Positions 55,501 to 63,367 of a DNA stretch of 64,000 bases are shown in pieces (position 1 is the stretch's first letter; each line of letters opens with the position of its first letter). Made by a program: the position numbers and the translations under genes. The DNA is from CAWCDJ01 sp963836015. GTDB taxonomy: Bacteria; Acidobacteriota; Terriglobia; Bryobacterales; Bryobacteraceae. Under the pieces are notes generated by a model. It saw only the letters and a list, made by a program, of their open reading frames with translations, did not search any database and was not told the origin of the DNA. The stretch is taken from contig CAWIIF010000004.1 in NCBI GenBank assembly GCA_963836015.1, forward strand, positions 372,001-436,000. The letters are read 5' to 3'.

Positions 55501-56044
55501 TCGGATTGTCATTCCGGATGCCCATGCCTGGCGCGATGAAGACGCCGTAGGCCTTGTGGCCCATGATCGTAACCGGCGCCATGTCGGCCACCGGAAGGTT
55601 GTTAAACCCGCCCATGGCGGGGCCGCTGAATCCGCCGCGGGGCGCCTGGGTGAGGTCGTTGTGCTTGGGCGATTGGTCGTAGACGGTGGTGATCCAGCAG
55701 TAGGTGCTGGCGCAGAACGCGTCCTGTGCGGCCGCTTGGGCGTATCCGCCGGCATCCGGGACCGGCGAGGCGGTAGGCTGGACCACGCCGATGTCCAGGG
55801 TCTTGCCGTCAGACTGGCGCAGAACCTGATAGAGCGGGCCATTGTAGGAAGCGTACAGTGCGCGCGTGGTGCTGTGGGCGGCTACGCAGGGGTCGCCGGC
55901 GGCGCCGTAGATGTCACATGGGCCCTGCGGCCGCGGCGGAGCGGCATTGCGTCCTCGCCCGGCCTGTTGCGCCATCGTCAAAGCGGCGCCAAGCAGCGTG
56001 AGCGCCAGAGCGGGCATTAGCACAAGGTGGATTCTCGTATTCAT
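52580..56044 (-). CDS. Secreted GH54 alpha-L-arabinofuranosidase with NEW3-like and split lamin-tail domains
   Basis: 1154 residues from MNTRIHLVLMPALALTLL (signal peptide). Residues ~40-370: GH54 catalytic domain (GPCDIYGAAGDPCVAAHSTT), with putative nucleophile E251 in IMTDQENNLVG and acid/base D330 in NGGDNSNGSQGTFYEG. Residues ~385-480: NEW3-like beta-sandwich (VPRGWTVSAPGSPATFDSVP). From ~485: a lamin-tail domain (INEARVSAPNNSTDSFIELY), interrupted at ~560-890 and again at ~1005-1135 by beta-rich modules of the type GF-x-VG-x-I-x-IDTG-x2-ET. The enzyme should release arabinose from arabinoxylan or pectin outside the inner membrane. Confidence 0.87.
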   Translation of the reverse strand: MNTRIHLVLMPALALTLLGAALTMAQQAGRGRNAAPPRPQGPCDIYGAAGDPCVAAHSTTRALYASYNGPLYQVLRQSDGKTLDIGVVQPTASPVPDAGGYAQAAAQDAFCASTYCWITTVYDQSPKHNDLTQAPRGGFSGPAMGGFNNLPVADMAPVTIMGHKAYGVFIAPGMGIRNDNPNGTAVDDQAEGQYWVINGRHYNSGCCFDYGNAEIDSRDDDNGTMETTYYGTAGAWYHGNPPGPWIMTDQENNLVGCVNPDGSDKHCANLPNITWRFVTAMAKGEPHHWTSMGGDAQKGDLSVMFDGPRVNSTYDPMRKQGAILLGNGGDNSNGSQGTFYEGAMTAAGTFPTNATDQLVHANVVAARYDVPRLSLAPASAVATPPGLQTFSPRSTQDTTVTFTNTASAPAINTELSISVPRGWTVSAPGSPATFDSVPPGTSVSATFKVTSGPAAFNGDLVGNASWTTNGRRQSETTAEKVRNVSPVKINEARVSAPNNSTDSFIELYNAGASAIDLSNWTLAAHPTQQAIFSAVKIPAGTRLAARSFYLLGLSDSGLAAAARHGDTTIYVRSTAGMNVGDSIDIDTGSGAETRKIASIGTAAGNHTTLWQPLPEGPVITIPAGSTNVPVASVAGFAVGEKIALGYGATYPAVARTVEKYEVATVTAVGQPGTQAYLGADAPAGATNIKFWQVGQPGGGTNVAHISAGDKIVLDIDSVGHGIESVTVTKVGTQSIRGVLSADASAGAASVKVQGRGPGGANGFAVGDKMTIGTPATQETVTITAVGGADPGGTSVSFTPALAKAHPSREEVIDQGMGLDLAAPLKFSHAANLPFSNRGTGISFKPATAFARSSNEPVQALGAGITLDSPLAKDHGIDAVVRDAAVTTAGYQGTPAPNQWFGGPALSPLAGNMVLRDAAGLVVDSLNYGGLVDPWAAEGYQAASGSGQSGCHAASPGPGRGGFGGRGAPVAETNRSLGRFPDGADTDSNCTDFLLQPATTLPAGASAGAANIKVAAVAGFVAGQTIMIDTGANLETAVIAAVGTAGATTAGAATSVGATVIPITSGMGFAAGQTIGIDSGTNQETAVIASFTGGRGGVRITVATPLTHAHEAGARISGTGITLTGPLTRTHAGGAQIASDVPTPGAPNKYHGKRD

Positions 56045-56126
56045 GTTTATCCCAGTTGCCTCGCCGGCTTGGTTCCGGCACACATCGGAGTTCGCCTCAG
56101 AGGCATTGTAAGCGCTTGCTCAACCT

Positions 56127-56300
56127 CTCGCAAGTTGCCGTCTTGCCGCAGGTCAACGGCTTCCGAGCGAGTACGACCTAGTGAGCACAGTCGGGACCTC
56201 GCGTGTAACTGTCAACCGCGCGCTTCGCGAATTACAACTAAAGAGGCCGATCGCGCGCCGGGCTCGAGGTCTGGTCTTCGCGCCTGAACCCGGATCGTGG
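56127..56300 (+). pseudogene. GntR-family regulator, winged-helix fragment
   Basis: The plus frame reads LASCRLAAGQRLPSEYDLVS and TVGTSRVTVNRALRELQL, then RARGLVFAPEP. G-x-LPSE-x-LV and TSRVTVNRALREL are the GntR/HutC winged helix. The conserved start and the ligand-binding domain are absent. It may be the remnant of a local regulator of the arabinofuranosidase locus. The remaining ~200 bases to the TPR gene show nothing recognisable. Confidence 0.6.
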
Positions 56301-56501
56301 AACAGGCACGAAAGATCCCCGGGACAGGACCGCCGGCTGGGCTGCAGCGCCTGCAAGGGAGGTGCGCCGGCCTGCTGGAATTTCACATCGCGGGTCCCTA
56401 TACGGAATGGATGATCCTGGCCGCTGCTCTGCGATGCGGCGGCCCCAGGTCGAGGCGGCCTTCGCGGTCACAATTGACGATCAAGCCGCGGCGCGTTGTC
56501 A

Positions 56502-57725
56502 TTATTTCTTCTGGAGCATTTTGCCGAGCTCCGCCTCTTTCCGCTCCTTGACCTTGGCGCCCTCGGCGAAGGCCTCCTTGCTGGCGGTCTGGTCACCCTT
56601 GAGCTGCAGCACCTGGCCGAGGGTGTTATACGGCCCCGGGTCGGCCGGATTCAGCCGGATAGCGGCGCGCAGCGCGGTCTCGGCACCGGCCAGGTCGCCC
56701 TTCTGCTTGAGCGCGGTGCCGAGCATGAATTGCGCCTCAGCGTAATCCGGGCTGATCTCCGCGGCAGCGGCCATTTCCTTGGCGGCGGCGTCGAAATCGC
56801 CGCTCTGCCAGTAGATGATGCCGAGGGTGTAATGCGCTTCGGCGAGCCGGGGATCGAGAGCGATGGCCTGCCGCAGTTCCGCCTTGGAGCCTTCGAGCTC
56901 GTCGCGCTGCTTAAGGGCGACGGCGAGATCGTAATGCGCTACGGCGGAGTTGGGCTCGCGCCGGAGCACGTCGCGGAAATCGCGTTCGGCCTGGTCCAAT
57001 TCGGCCTTCTGCAGGTGGGCGAACCCGATGTTGACGCGCGCCATGAGGTTGTCGGGATCGGCCGCGAGAATCGCCCGGAACTGAGCGACACCTTCTTCCG
57101 CCTTCCCGGTATCCACCAGCATGAAGCCGAGATTATTACGGGCATCGAGGTTGGCGGGATTCAGCGACACGGCGCGACGGAAGGCGTCGAGCGCGCCGTT
57201 GAGATCGGCGGTATTCTGGCGTGCGAGGCCGAGCTGGTTCCATGCCTCCGAATGCCTGGGGTTGGCGGCGGTGGCGGCGGTCAACTCGTGCAGGGCTTCG
57301 CGGTAATGCTGTGTGGCGTTGAAAGCGTCGCCTAAAAGGAAACGATACTCGAAGTTCTTGGGATCGGCGGCGACGGCAGCCTGCATCTCGGGGATAGCGC
57401 GGGCCACGTCCTGCGCCAACCAATAGGCGACCCCCAGGTGATAATGTGCCGGAGCGAACTTCCCATCGAGCGCGATGGCGCGGGCGAAGTGCTGCAGGGC
57501 TTCGTCGCGGCGATTTAGAACGGCGAGGAGAAAACCGATCTCGTCCTGGATGCGGGCGGATTTGGGATCGAGCGCCGAGGCCTGCTCCCAGGCAGCAAGC
57601 GCGCCGGCGGCATCGCCGCGGGCCTTGAGATCGCGGGCGCGGGATTCCAGTTGAGGGAGGGTGGATTGGGCGAAGGCGGCGCCCGCCAGGAGCGCCGCCG
57701 AAATCGCAAGGGCCCGGACGATCAC
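56502..57725 (-). CDS. Secreted TPR-repeat protein
   Basis: 407 residues. A signal peptide (MIVRALAISAALLAGAAFAQ) is followed by about ten tandem TPR units, e.g. ALAAWEQASALDPKSARIQD, DALDAFRRAVSLNPANLDAR-like spacing, and ALRAAIRLNPADPGPYNTLG. It ends in a charged tail (AKVKERKEAELGKMLQKK). It is a protein-interaction scaffold in the periplasm. It starts one base after the receptor gene's stop, so it is expressed with the TonB-dependent receptor, perhaps assisting it. No catalytic domain. Confidence 0.88.
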   Translation of the reverse strand: MIVRALAISAALLAGAAFAQSTLPQLESRARDLKARGDAAGALAAWEQASALDPKSARIQDEIGFLLAVLNRRDEALQHFARAIALDGKFAPAHYHLGVAYWLAQDVARAIPEMQAAVAADPKNFEYRFLLGDAFNATQHYREALHELTAATAANPRHSEAWNQLGLARQNTADLNGALDAFRRAVSLNPANLDARNNLGFMLVDTGKAEEGVAQFRAILAADPDNLMARVNIGFAHLQKAELDQAERDFRDVLRREPNSAVAHYDLAVALKQRDELEGSKAELRQAIALDPRLAEAHYTLGIIYWQSGDFDAAAKEMAAAAEISPDYAEAQFMLGTALKQKGDLAGAETALRAAIRLNPADPGPYNTLGQVLQLKGDQTASKEAFAEGAKVKERKEAELGKMLQKK

Positions 57726-57726
57726 C

Positions 57727-60700
57727 TCAATAGCTTAACCGCAATCCGAGCTGCCACTTACGCATCTGGGTCAGCGGACCGAGGCTGGTGATCTGGCCGG
57801 CCGTTGGCGAATCGACTGTCGCGTTGGGCTGGCCGAGGTTTACATGGTTGAACGCATTGAACAATTCCGCCCGAAACTGCGCTTGGAATCGCTCATTGAT
57901 GCGAAACTGCTTGTTCAGCGAGGCGTCCATGTTGAACGCGTGCGGACCGAAGAAGGAGTTGCGGGCCACATTACCGAACGTGCCGGCGGCGGGGCGGCTC
58001 CACGGGCCGCGCGCGCACCCGTTCGTATTCAACTCGGCGGTAGCGGCCGCGGTGGCCAGGCAGCCCGTGCCGCTGGTTCCCGGAGTTGCGGTGGCAAACC
58101 ATGCCTTTACGCCGGGGTTGGAAATGCTGGCGCTGCCCACCAGATTCGCCCGGCATGGACCTGTATCCTCGTCCTTGCCGCAATCGAGATAAGACGGCGT
58201 AAACGGAATGCCGGACTGCCACAGCCAGATGTTGGAGAGCTGCCATCCGCCGAGGATCGCATCGACGGGGCGGGCAGCATTCTTCAGGAAGTGGCGGCCC
58301 CGGCCGACCGGCAACTCGTAAACGTTGTTCATGTTGAACACGAAGCGCCGCACGCCGTTTTCGCGGCCGTAGTCGATATTGTGGCTCCAGAAGAAATAGT
58401 CGTTGGCGAAGTCGAAGGCGCTGGCCCAGGTGAAGTTGCCCTGGAACATCAGGCCCTGTGCGAAGCGCTTCTCGCCGCGGACCTGCAGCGAGTTGAACTT
58501 GACGCTGGCGTCGCCGGAGAAATACTTGATCGACTGGGTCCAGCCGTAAAGGTTGTAGAAGTAGCGGCGCTGATTGGTGCTGAGCGTCCCGAAGCCGACA
58601 ATGGTCGGCTGGTTGACGTTGTAGTTGGTGCCGCCTGCGGTCTCGTGGTAGCCGTGGTTACCCACATAGGCGACGGAAAGCACCGTACTGGGGGTGATCT
58701 GCCGTTCCACGGTGAGGTTCCAGGCATCCACTACTGGCAGCCGCATAGTGTTGTTGGCGCTCAGGGGCAGCACGTTCGGGGCGATGCCGTTGGGCAGTAT
58801 CGGGAAGCCGTTCCGCCCCTTCGGCTGCGTCGCCAGGATGGTGCTGGGGACGAGCACCGCGCCCGGACCGTTACTGAGCGTGAAGACGCTGTACCACGGG
58901 TTGGCCGGATTCAGCGACTGGTTGGCCAGCACGGGAACGTTCTGGGTGACGTTGTGGCCGAAGGAGTAGCCGAAGACGCCGAGGTCATACGAGCGGCCGT
59001 AGCCGGTGCGGATGACGGTCTTGGGCGTCACCTGATAGGCGATGCCGAGACGCGGCGCGAAGTGGGTGAGAGACGTCTTGATGTTGCCGTTCAGCCCGAT
59101 ACCGTTCTCGCCTGCAGTCATGACCTCCCCCGTCGCCAGGTTTTGGAATCCGCCCGCATCCTTCGCATTGACGTATTGCGGGAAGTAGATCTCCCAGCGA
59201 AGGCCGTAGTTGACGGTCAATTTCGGAGTGATTCTCCAAGTGTCCTGAACATAGGTGAAGAGGCGGTGCTGGCGCTCAGCGGCGTCAGTGGAATTGCTGA
59301 CGTAGCGGCCGAAGGATTGAACGTTTCCGAGGAGGAAGGAGGCGAGGCTGAGGCCGCCGCCATTGGGACCTTCCGTGGTGGTCGGGTCGAAGATCACCTC
59401 GCCCGAGCGGTGCGAATCGCTCGGGACCCGCAGGTTCTGCTGCCACCGGACATCGGCTCCGAATTTCAGCGAGTGGTTGCCGAACGTGCGCGTCATGTTG
59501 CCGACCCACTGGAACTCGTTCTCCTGCTCGTTGAGGGGACAGTTGCAAGCGTTGGTAGTGAGCGAATAGCCGAACTGGAAACCACCGGTGCCGTTTAACC
59601 GGAAGTTCGGCATGCCGGACGTATAGTAGTTGTCCACGTTCAACCCGGGAATGCCGGCGTCCGTGGCGGGAGACGTGCCGAGCCCGTTTGGATTGACGAA
59701 CACGCGATAGCGGAAGAACCCGAAGCGGAAGTCAGCGAGCCACTGCGGCGAGAATACATAGTCGGCGCCGTAGGAGAGGCTCTGGTCGCGCAGGGCGGCA
59801 GCTCCAGCGAACGCCATGGTGGAGAAACTCGGACCGCCCGCTTCGTAACCGAACGCGCCGGGGTTGGTCTGGTCGGTCTTCAGGAAACTATAGCGGCCGA
59901 ACATGTGGAGCTTTTCCGTTTGATAGCGGTCCACCCGGACGTCAAACGCGTCACTGCCCACAATTCCGGCGGCAGAAGCGGCGTAGTTCGGAGTCGCACC
60001 GGTCACGCCGGTGACATTGGGGAGGGGGATGAACTTCAGCAGCGCCTGCGCCTGCGGCGACAGGCGGTTGCCGGGAATGATCCCGCCCGTGAATTGCTGC
60101 CGGCTGGCCAAAGCGGCGCTGCAGTCGCCACCGGGGCAGGGATCGAAGATGGAAGTGTTCAGGTCGCTCAGGTCGCCGTTGCGCTCGGCGGCGGTCGGGA
60201 CGCGCGTCAATAGCGATCCGCCGTTCTTTTGGCGGGAACCCTGGTAGTCGCCGAAGATGAACGTCTTATCCTTCTGGATGGGGGCGCCGACGGAGCCGCC
60301 GAACTGGTTCCACAGCGTGGGCGGCAGGAATGCGCCGCCGGTGCCGGGGATCGGCTGCGATTGCGCGAACGGGTCGCGCGCGGCGCCGTGCTGATCGCGG
60401 CGGTACCAGAAGCCGCTACCGTGGACCTGGTTGGTGCCGGATTTAGTCTGCGCCGAGATCACCGCCTGGCTCGCCTGGCCGAACTCAGCGTCGTAGGCGG
60501 TGGTGGTGATCTTCAGCTCGGAGACGGCATCGAGGTTCGGTGTGATGACGGGCTCACCGAGCACCGACTCACGGTTATCCGTGCCGTCCAACTGGAAATT
60601 GATACCGCCCCAGTACTGGCCGCCGATACTCGGGCGGTAGATGTCCTGTGGCTGCTCGCTAGCGGCGGTGGTACCGCTGGCCTGCACTCCGGGGACCAGG

Positions 60701-61173
60701 AAGTAGAGGCGGCTCATGTCGCGACCCAGCACCGGTAGGTCGGACACGGCCTTCGTCGTCATGACATCGGAGACGTCGGAGCGCTCCGTCTTGAGCAGGG
60801 CAGCTTCAGCCGTGACGTTTACGGTTTCCCCGACGCTGCCGAGGCTCAACTGCGCGTCGATGTGAGCGACGGAATCGACCTCCACCGTGACGGGCTGCTT
60901 CACATATGCGGAGAATCCGGACGCCTCGACCCGGACGGAATACGTGCCGGCGATCAGGTGCCCCTGGGTGTAGTTTCCAGATTCGTTGCTGGTGGTGGTG
61001 TACGAGACCCCCTTACCGAGGTCGGCGATGGTGATTTTGGCGCTCGGGACAGCGGCGCCGCTGGAGTCCGTGACGGTCCCGGAGATACTGCCATAGACGG
61101 CCTGGCCGAACGACGCCAAGGGCGCGCAGAGGAGCGCGAGGCCGAGAACGGCACTGCAGAGTGCCTTTTGCAT
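57727..61173 (-). CDS. Oar-like TonB-dependent receptor with carboxypeptidase-regulatory-like N-terminus (second copy)
   Basis: 1148 residues. Signal peptide MQKALCSAVLGLALLCAPLA. Carboxypeptidase-regulatory-like domain at ~25-110 (GSISGTVTDSSGAAVPSAKI, GNYTQGHLIAGTYSVRVEA). Plug with VSELKITTTAYDAEFGQASQ. The long barrel has the family signature FRAELFNAFNHVNLGQPNAT near the end and the last strand KWQLGLRLSY. It imports a large substrate, plausibly arabinan or xylan fragments given the neighbouring GH54 gene. It is co-transcribed with the TPR gene. Confidence 0.9.
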   Translation of the reverse strand: MQKALCSAVLGLALLCAPLASFGQAVYGSISGTVTDSSGAAVPSAKITIADLGKGVSYTTTSNESGNYTQGHLIAGTYSVRVEASGFSAYVKQPVTVEVDSVAHIDAQLSLGSVGETVNVTAEAALLKTERSDVSDVMTTKAVSDLPVLGRDMSRLYFLVPGVQASGTTAASEQPQDIYRPSIGGQYWGGINFQLDGTDNRESVLGEPVITPNLDAVSELKITTTAYDAEFGQASQAVISAQTKSGTNQVHGSGFWYRRDQHGAARDPFAQSQPIPGTGGAFLPPTLWNQFGGSVGAPIQKDKTFIFGDYQGSRQKNGGSLLTRVPTAAERNGDLSDLNTSIFDPCPGGDCSAALASRQQFTGGIIPGNRLSPQAQALLKFIPLPNVTGVTGATPNYAASAAGIVGSDAFDVRVDRYQTEKLHMFGRYSFLKTDQTNPGAFGYEAGGPSFSTMAFAGAAALRDQSLSYGADYVFSPQWLADFRFGFFRYRVFVNPNGLGTSPATDAGIPGLNVDNYYTSGMPNFRLNGTGGFQFGYSLTTNACNCPLNEQENEFQWVGNMTRTFGNHSLKFGADVRWQQNLRVPSDSHRSGEVIFDPTTTEGPNGGGLSLASFLLGNVQSFGRYVSNSTDAAERQHRLFTYVQDTWRITPKLTVNYGLRWEIYFPQYVNAKDAGGFQNLATGEVMTAGENGIGLNGNIKTSLTHFAPRLGIAYQVTPKTVIRTGYGRSYDLGVFGYSFGHNVTQNVPVLANQSLNPANPWYSVFTLSNGPGAVLVPSTILATQPKGRNGFPILPNGIAPNVLPLSANNTMRLPVVDAWNLTVERQITPSTVLSVAYVGNHGYHETAGGTNYNVNQPTIVGFGTLSTNQRRYFYNLYGWTQSIKYFSGDASVKFNSLQVRGEKRFAQGLMFQGNFTWASAFDFANDYFFWSHNIDYGRENGVRRFVFNMNNVYELPVGRGRHFLKNAARPVDAILGGWQLSNIWLWQSGIPFTPSYLDCGKDEDTGPCRANLVGSASISNPGVKAWFATATPGTSGTGCLATAAATAELNTNGCARGPWSRPAAGTFGNVARNSFFGPHAFNMDASLNKQFRINERFQAQFRAELFNAFNHVNLGQPNATVDSPTAGQITSLGPLTQMRKWQLGLRLSY

Positions 61174-61221
61174 GCTTGAGTCCCCTCTCCTTAGTTGTTG
61201 CAGTGCTAAGCCTGTTGCGGT

Positions 61222-61250
61222 ATTGTATGGCGGTTCTTTGGGAAACTCAA
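61222..61250 (-). promoter_or_regulatory. Sigma70-like promoter of the receptor/TPR operon
   Basis: On the minus strand, TTGAGT (61250-61245), a 17-base spacer, and TACAAT (61227-61222), 49 bases before the start codon. AAGGAG lies in the leader. Confidence 0.55.
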
Positions 61251-61509
61251 GAATTAAGACAATATGAATTCGGAGGACTTGTAAAGACAGGTTGCGGCCT
61301 GTGAATTGGCGTAGCGCTCATCAACTCTTGTCGGTGCCGGCACGTCCCCACTAGCCCTACACAATCTGCTGTGCTGTCTATTATTTACGAGCGACTTGGC
61401 GACGGAGAGGGTCCCGCCGGCGCCGTTTAAGCTCGTGCCGGTCATCGTGCTGTGCTCCTCTCTAACGAAGTCGCTTTGGTGCCCGTTCAAATCTGTATCG
61501 TCAGGTTGA
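61251..61509. other. Intergenic stretch with one weak short frame
   Basis: The only candidate is a 63-codon minus-strand frame at 61254-61445 starting MTGTSLNGAGGTLSVAKSLV, with AGAGGAG in front of its ATG. Its composition is unlike a normal protein and nothing about it is recognised, so it is not called as a gene. Confidence 0.3.
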
Positions 61510-61640
61510 GCCTCGTCGATATTCAAGAACTTCGCGATCACGGAGGGTGTGAACTACCAGTTTCGCACGGAGGCGTTCAAACGCGTTCGACACTGTGCCT
61601 CTCGCAAATGGCAAACGGGCCCAGAAAATGCGCGACCTGG
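61510..61640 (+). pseudogene. TonB-dependent receptor (Oar-like), C-terminal remnant
   Basis: The plus frame reads SSIFKNFAITEGVNYQFRTE, then AF; removing one A gives NAFDTVPLANGKR. SxFKNFxITE and QFRxEAFNAF are the signature near the C-terminus of the two intact receptors in this window. About 40 codons survive, with no start and no end. It shows that a third receptor gene once lay here. Confidence 0.6.
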
Positions 61641-61716
61641 CCGCTTGACGAACCACTGGGCGCGCGATGCCTCGGGCTTCGAGCAAACTGCGGCTCAGTC
61701 GAAGCCGACCATTGTG

Positions 61717-61854
61717 ACAAGCCTGTCGCGGATTTTTACCTGACAGGCATGCGATTAGTACACCGGTCTCAGTGTGCAGCTCCGCATCCACGGAATTTCA
61801 GGCGGCGCGACGTTCGTACGTGTGATGGAGCCCGCCTACTTGCGGGTTGGTAAC
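61717..61854. repeat. IS-end repeat, copy B (138 bp)
   Basis: Same sequence as 41474-41611 with scattered substitutions and compensating single-base indels. It includes ACAAGCCTGTCGCGGAT, GGTCTCAG, TCCGCATCCACGGAATTTCA and the last transposase codons, without any transposase upstream. Confidence 0.75.
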
Positions 61855-62185
61855 CATCCTCCCCAAAGCGGATTTTCGCGCCTCATCTTGCGGATCAGTG
61901 ACGCACGTCTGCCGGAACGACGGGTCGTCCAGGGTGCTGGAGATCAACGCCGGGGTTCTCGCAACGGAAGTTGCAAATGCGTGGTTGGGAAACTGCGACG
62001 CCCTGAAGACTCAGCAACGACCACGGCCCGACACCGTGCACATCCACGAGTGAGACTCAGCCGCGATTTGACCCCGGCAAGAAGGCATCACCGCCGAGAA
62101 TCTACCGCAAAGGCCGTCCCGGGCGGAGGCAGGTGATGCCATTTGGAGGGATTCGACGCGGTGATGGCAGCACACCGCTGACCGA
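61855..62185. other. Non-coding stretch, nothing recognised
   Basis: Follows IS-end copy B. A 68-codon plus frame (61847-62053) and others overlap here without recognisable similarity. No hairpin or promoter is called. Confidence 0.4.
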
Positions 62186-62296
62186 CTACCGAAAATGCAG
62201 TGGTTCGGTTGCTTTCTGGCGGCGAAGAAATAGAAACACCAGACCACCAGCAGCAACGACCAAAATGCCACCGATCCAGACCAATTCCGTAGGCAT
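62186..62296 (-). CDS. Possible 36-residue single-span membrane protein
   Basis: MPTELVWIGGILVVAAGGLV then FLFLRRQKATEPLHFR. It has one clear transmembrane helix (about residues 6-24) followed by an RRQK positive anchor, predicting N-out/C-in topology. An AAAGGAA ribosome site lies 7-8 bases before the ATG. It is too short for homology recognition by eye. It could also be the severed C-terminal anchor of a larger surface protein. Confidence 0.42.
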   Translation of the reverse strand: MPTELVWIGGILVVAAGGLVFLFLRRQKATEPLHFR

Positions 62297-62504
62297 AGAG
62301 GAGTTCCTTTCTCAGAATTCCTGCTCGTCTCGCAGGACGTGTTGCCGTCAGTTTTTTGGCGACTCCAACAGTCCAGCCGGGGTGACAACAATTGCCTACC
62401 ATCAAGGGCGTTGACGCTGCACCGTGGGTTACAGCATTCGACATGTTCTCCAAATCAGACGATACGGGGAGCTTGGAACCCTCAAATCTTTGGCATCGAG
62501 TATC

Positions 62505-62531
62505 TTGGCAGACAGGTGATCATGGTACAAT
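62505..62531 (+). promoter_or_regulatory. Candidate extended -10 promoter
   Basis: TGGTACAAT at 62523-62531 is an extended -10; TTGGCA at 62505-62510 gives a short 15-base spacer. It lies 75 bases before the hypothetical gene at 62607. Confidence 0.35.
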
Positions 62532-62606
62532 AACATCAGGTTTAAGCCCGCCGATCAGCGCCGATTCCAGGCGTTTACCGACTTACGAGGGAAATGAGGT
62601 CCATCC

Positions 62607-63041
62607 ATGTTACAGGAAAGCACGCAAATTCTCCTGGTCAAGATCGTTCACTCGCTAGAAACATCAGGTGAAGCTGGTTGGGACGATCAGATCGAGTTCG
62701 GGCAAGAATGCCTCTATGAAATGCACCAGATGACCCGGCCACTGTATCAGGCGTACAAAGCGACGAGCTCGAACAGGTGGCCGACGCAGATCCCGCATTC
62801 CGAGGGGCTGCACCGGGCCATGCCGCACGTAAAGGCAATGGTGAGAGCGATTCGACGTAGTGACCGAGCCACGGCCGTTGAGAGCGGCAAGGCGGCACTT
62901 GCTGAGATGAACGGCAGCGGCGAGTCGTTTCCTTCAGCCTGTTCTACAGAGCCGAGGTCGGGAAGCAAAGAAGCCCCGACTATAGTACAGCGCCAGGCAA
63001 GACGAATTCGAGTTTCGAGCGGGAAGTCAGAATGCCAATGA
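62607..63041 (+). CDS. Hypothetical protein
   Basis: 144 residues from an ATG with GAGG about 7 bases upstream. Residues 1-100 look helical and amphipathic (LLVKIVHSLETSGEAGWDDQ, ECLYEMHQMTRPLYQAYKAT, HVKAMVRAIRRSDRATAVES). The last 40 residues are Ser/Arg-rich and may be disordered. No signal peptide or known domain seen. It overlaps the next gene by about 10 bases, suggesting a two-gene unit. Function unknown. Confidence 0.5.
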   Translation: MLQESTQILLVKIVHSLETSGEAGWDDQIEFGQECLYEMHQMTRPLYQAYKATSSNRWPTQIPHSEGLHRAMPHVKAMVRAIRRSDRATAVESGKAALAEMNGSGESFPSACSTEPRSGSKEAPTIVQRQARRIRVSSGKSECQ

Positions 63042-63280
63042 GCCAGGCATTCACATTCATCGACGTTGCCGGGAATCAGGCACAGTATACCGTCTCTGAA
63101 AAGGACAGCCATGATGACTTCCGCTGGTCCACCGATCACGGCGACCACGGTGTTGCCCAGTCGTTCGAGGAAGCTCAGTATCGGGCACGGACGGTGTTAA
63201 AGGACAGCATGGCGTCAAACCGCCGATCTGACGAAGCCGCGAGGATGGGTAAGTATTCCTTGCGCTGGCGATCACACTGA
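63032..63280 (+). CDS. Small hypothetical protein
   Basis: 82 residues, MPMSQAFTFIDVAGNQAQYT, then WSTDHGDHGVAQSFEEAQYR, ending KYSLRWRSH. The start is ATG 63032 or ATG 63038, the latter overlapping the previous stop as ATGA. It is acidic and His/Asp-rich in the middle. Domain unknown; probably co-translated with the preceding gene. Confidence 0.45.
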   Translation: MPMSQAFTFIDVAGNQAQYTVSEKDSHDDFRWSTDHGDHGVAQSFEEAQYRARTVLKDSMASNRRSDEAARMGKYSLRWRSH

Positions 63281-63312
63281 ATTTACTGCGTGAGTGGTAT
63301 CAAGGTTCACTT

Positions 63313-63363
63313 CGGCATCCACGGAATTCAAGTGGCGCGACGTTCGTACCTGTGATGGAGCCC
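63313..63363. repeat. IS-end repeat, copy C (51 bp)
   Basis: CGGCATCCACGGAATTCAAG to GATGGAGCCC, matching the last part of copies A and B (transposase C-terminal codons and IS edge). It abuts the 3' end of the slipin gene. Confidence 0.7.
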
Positions 63364-63367
63364 ACCG

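Noticed and set aside
57844..59598. 584-codon plus-strand open frame
   Set aside because: It is the antisense of the TonB-dependent receptor gene. Open antisense frames are common in this GC-rich DNA, and its sequence has no domain or signal-peptide character.
61254..61445. 63-codon minus frame with a good ribosome site
   Set aside because: No recognisable motif, odd composition, and a short frame in an intergenic region next to remnants. Mentioned only in the gap entry.
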